Shown here: piece by piece, positions 62,424-64,000 of the stretch
Layout of the letters: the number at the start of each line of letters is the position of its first letter
How positions within the stretch are numbered: the stretch's first letter is position 1
Assembly: GCA_016702415.1 (NCBI GenBank)
Contig: JADJEA010000011.1
Coordinates: 91,262-155,261, forward strand
Direction of reading: 5' to 3'
Source of the DNA: Nostocoides sp.
Lineage (GTDB): Bacteria; Actinomycetota; Actinomycetes; Actinomycetales; Dermatophilaceae
Length of the DNA: 64,000 nt
Notes under the pieces: model-generated
Told to the model about the DNA's origin: nothing
Seen by the model: only the letters and a program-made list of their open reading frames with translations
The model's database searches: none
Position numbers and translations under genes: made by a program

Positions 62424-63811
62424 ATGCGGAGGGCTATGCGGCCCGCCGATCTGGCTGCCGTGATCCCACGGATTCACCGAGTTCCCGCGGCTGTGGCCGT
62501 GACGGCCAGGCGGGACGACGCCGGGCGTCTTGTCGTCGGCGGCGTCGACATGGTGACGTTGGCCCGGGGGCGGGGGGACGGCGGCACACGTCATCGACGA
62601 GGAGGACTTCCGCGCGCGGCTCGGGCGTTCCGGGACGCCGCCCACGGCCTTCCCGGGTGGGGCGGACGTCTACTACGCGGTAAGGCGTTCCTGTGCACGG
62701 AGGTTGCGCGCTGGGTGCAGCAGGAGGGGCTGTGCCTGGACGTGCACCGGCGGGGAGTTGGCCGTTGCCATTCGCGCGGGATTCCCCGGCGAGCGGATCA
62801 CCTTGCACGGCAACAACAAGACTCCCGGCGAGCTGCGGATGGCGCTGGAGCACGGGGTCGGTCGGATCGTCGTGGACTCCTTCGACGAGATCGCCCGGAT
62901 CGAGGCGATCGCCGGCGGGATGGGTGTCGTGGCCCCGGTGATGATCCGGGTCACGGTGGTCGAGGCGCACACCCACGAGTTTCATCGCGACCGGCCACGA
63001 GGACCCAAGTTCGGGTTCAGCCTCGCCGACGGAGTGGCCGGGCGGCCGCGGACGCCATCCCCGCGCGGCCAAAACCTTGCGGCTGTTGGGTTTCCACTCG
63101 CACATCGGCAGCCAGATCTTCGACACGACCGGCTTCGAGTTGTCCGCGCGTCGGCTGGTCGGCTTGCATGCCGACGTCGTGAACGCTTCGGGGGCGGACC
63201 TCCCGGAGATCGACCTCGGCGGCGGCTATGGCATCGCCTACACCTCAGCATCGGCCGCTCGCTCCGCGTGATCTCGCCGAGCAACTCGCCGGCATCCTCG
63301 AGCGTGAGTTCAAGGCGATCGGGTGCGGAGATGGGACCGGGGCCCACGCGTCTCGATCGAGGCGGGCCGGCCATCGCCGGTCCCGCCGGAATCACCACTC
63401 TGAGGTCGGCACGATCAAGGATGTCGCTCTCGGAGAAAGGATACTCGCGCCGCTATGTCTCCGGTCGACGGCGGATGAGCGACAACATCAGGCCGGCGCT
63501 CATGAGGCGGACTATTCGGTCACTCTCGCCTCCCGGGATTCGCAGGCGGCGCCGCGCTCGCGGGTGGTCGGCCGGCACTGCGAGAGCGGCGACATCGTCG
63601 TTCTGGATGAGTACCTTCCGGACGATCTCGCGCTCGGTGATCTCCTGGCCGTGCCGGGGACGGGTGCCTACTGCCGCAGCACTGAGCAATCAGGTACAAC
63701 CACACCCCGCGGCCCCGGTCATGCCGTGCGGACGGGGTTCGCCCGAGTCCTCGTCCGGCGCGAAACGATCGACGACCTGCTGGCCTTGGACGTCGGGTGG
63801 GGAGTCAATAG
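62424..63811 (+). pseudogene. lysA: diaminopimelate decarboxylase, broken by many frameshifts
   Basis: Pieces in several frames spell LysA: 'VYYAGKAFLCTEVARWVQQEGLCLDV' (PLP-lysine region), 'GERITLHGNNKTPGELRMALEHGVGRIVVDSFDEIARIEAI', 'LLGFHSHIGSQIFD', 'DLPEIDLGGGYGIAYT' and 'GEGYSRRYVS.DGGMSDNIRPALYEADY', ending 'VRRETIDDLLALDVG'. It follows argS directly, the conserved actinobacterial order. It makes L-lysine from meso-diaminopimelate. Confidence 0.88.
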
Positions 63812-63813
63812 TG

Positions 63814-64000
63814 ATGAAGACAACGCCGTTCCGGTCAGGTCGCGCTCGTGGGCTGCGGTGTCGTGGGCTCGGGCCGTCGCCAGGGGCCTGATCGAGGCCT
63901 CCGCGGACCTCGCTGCCCGCGTAGGGGCGCCCCTGGATCTGATCGGCATCGCCGTGCGGCGAAAGCCGGCCGCGATCGCGCCGACGTGCCCGGTCGATCC
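63814..64000 (+). pseudogene. hom: homoserine dehydrogenase, 5' part, frameshifted and cut by the window end
   Basis: ATG 63814 (MKTTPFRS) leads, after a shift, to the nucleotide-binding 'ALVGCGVVGS' and 'RGLIEASADLAARVGAPLDLIGIAVRRKPA'. This is the start of the enzyme that reduces aspartate semialdehyde to homoserine. Its place after lysA matches the usual argS-lysA-hom-thrC order. Confidence 0.8.

Overview
The window comes from a high-GC actinobacterium, most likely in or near the Intrasporangiaceae/Dermatophilaceae. The signs are frequent GTG starts with 4-bp ATGA/GTGA gene overlaps, a fused Kgd-type 2-oxoglutarate dehydrogenase, a SigR/RsrA-like pair next to the 24-codon ribosomal protein bL37, nickel superoxide dismutase with its SodX peptidase, and the argS-lysA-hom order. 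Genus-level placement is inference.

Layout. 0.5-6.5 kb: a complete Dpp/Opp-type peptide ABC transporter, with one permease gene damaged. 6.6-15.5 kb: housekeeping genes (pterin dehydratase, VIT-family transporter, MalQ, SigR/RsrA, bL37, two HD-domain membrane proteins, SodX/SodN). 15.6-31.3 kb: an exopolysaccharide/capsule locus with an SGNH protein, five probable glycosyltransferases, GDP-fucose synthesis (gmd, fcl), an acetyltransferase, a broken Wzy-like polymerase, a Wzz/BY-kinase, a tyrosine phosphatase and a Wzx-like flippase. Inside it sits an unusual cassette: a 37-codon peptide gene overlapping a PqqD-like gene, followed by the phosphatase, the BY-kinase and a nucleotidyltransferase. 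31.3-41.1 kb: kgd with DUF6104, an ABC exporter, two CNNM/CorC proteins and an L,D-transpeptidase.

41.1-60.5 kb is a decayed genomic island. It holds three unrelated insertion sequences (IS256 with an 8-bp target duplication, IS1380, ISL3), an IS256 remnant, several serine-recombinase tails, a 273-bp inverted repeat carrying small XRE regulators, AT-richer cargo (an I36-type inhibitor/lipoprotein/GT87 operon; a secreted-protein/ABC-transporter operon), and an ArdA-like/RHH/ImmA/serine-recombinase module ending at a tRNA-Arg(CCG). Beyond the tRNA lie argS, lysA and the start of hom.

Two window-wide signals stand out. The heptamer GTATGCC/GGCATAC is strongly enriched in core segments, sparse in the polysaccharide locus, and absent from the island outside IS elements. 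Frameshifts are scattered through 0-54 kb but become dense from about 54 kb to the end, where they break argS, lysA and hom. That suggests sequence or assembly error there rather than true gene death, so pseudogene calls in that stretch are provisional.
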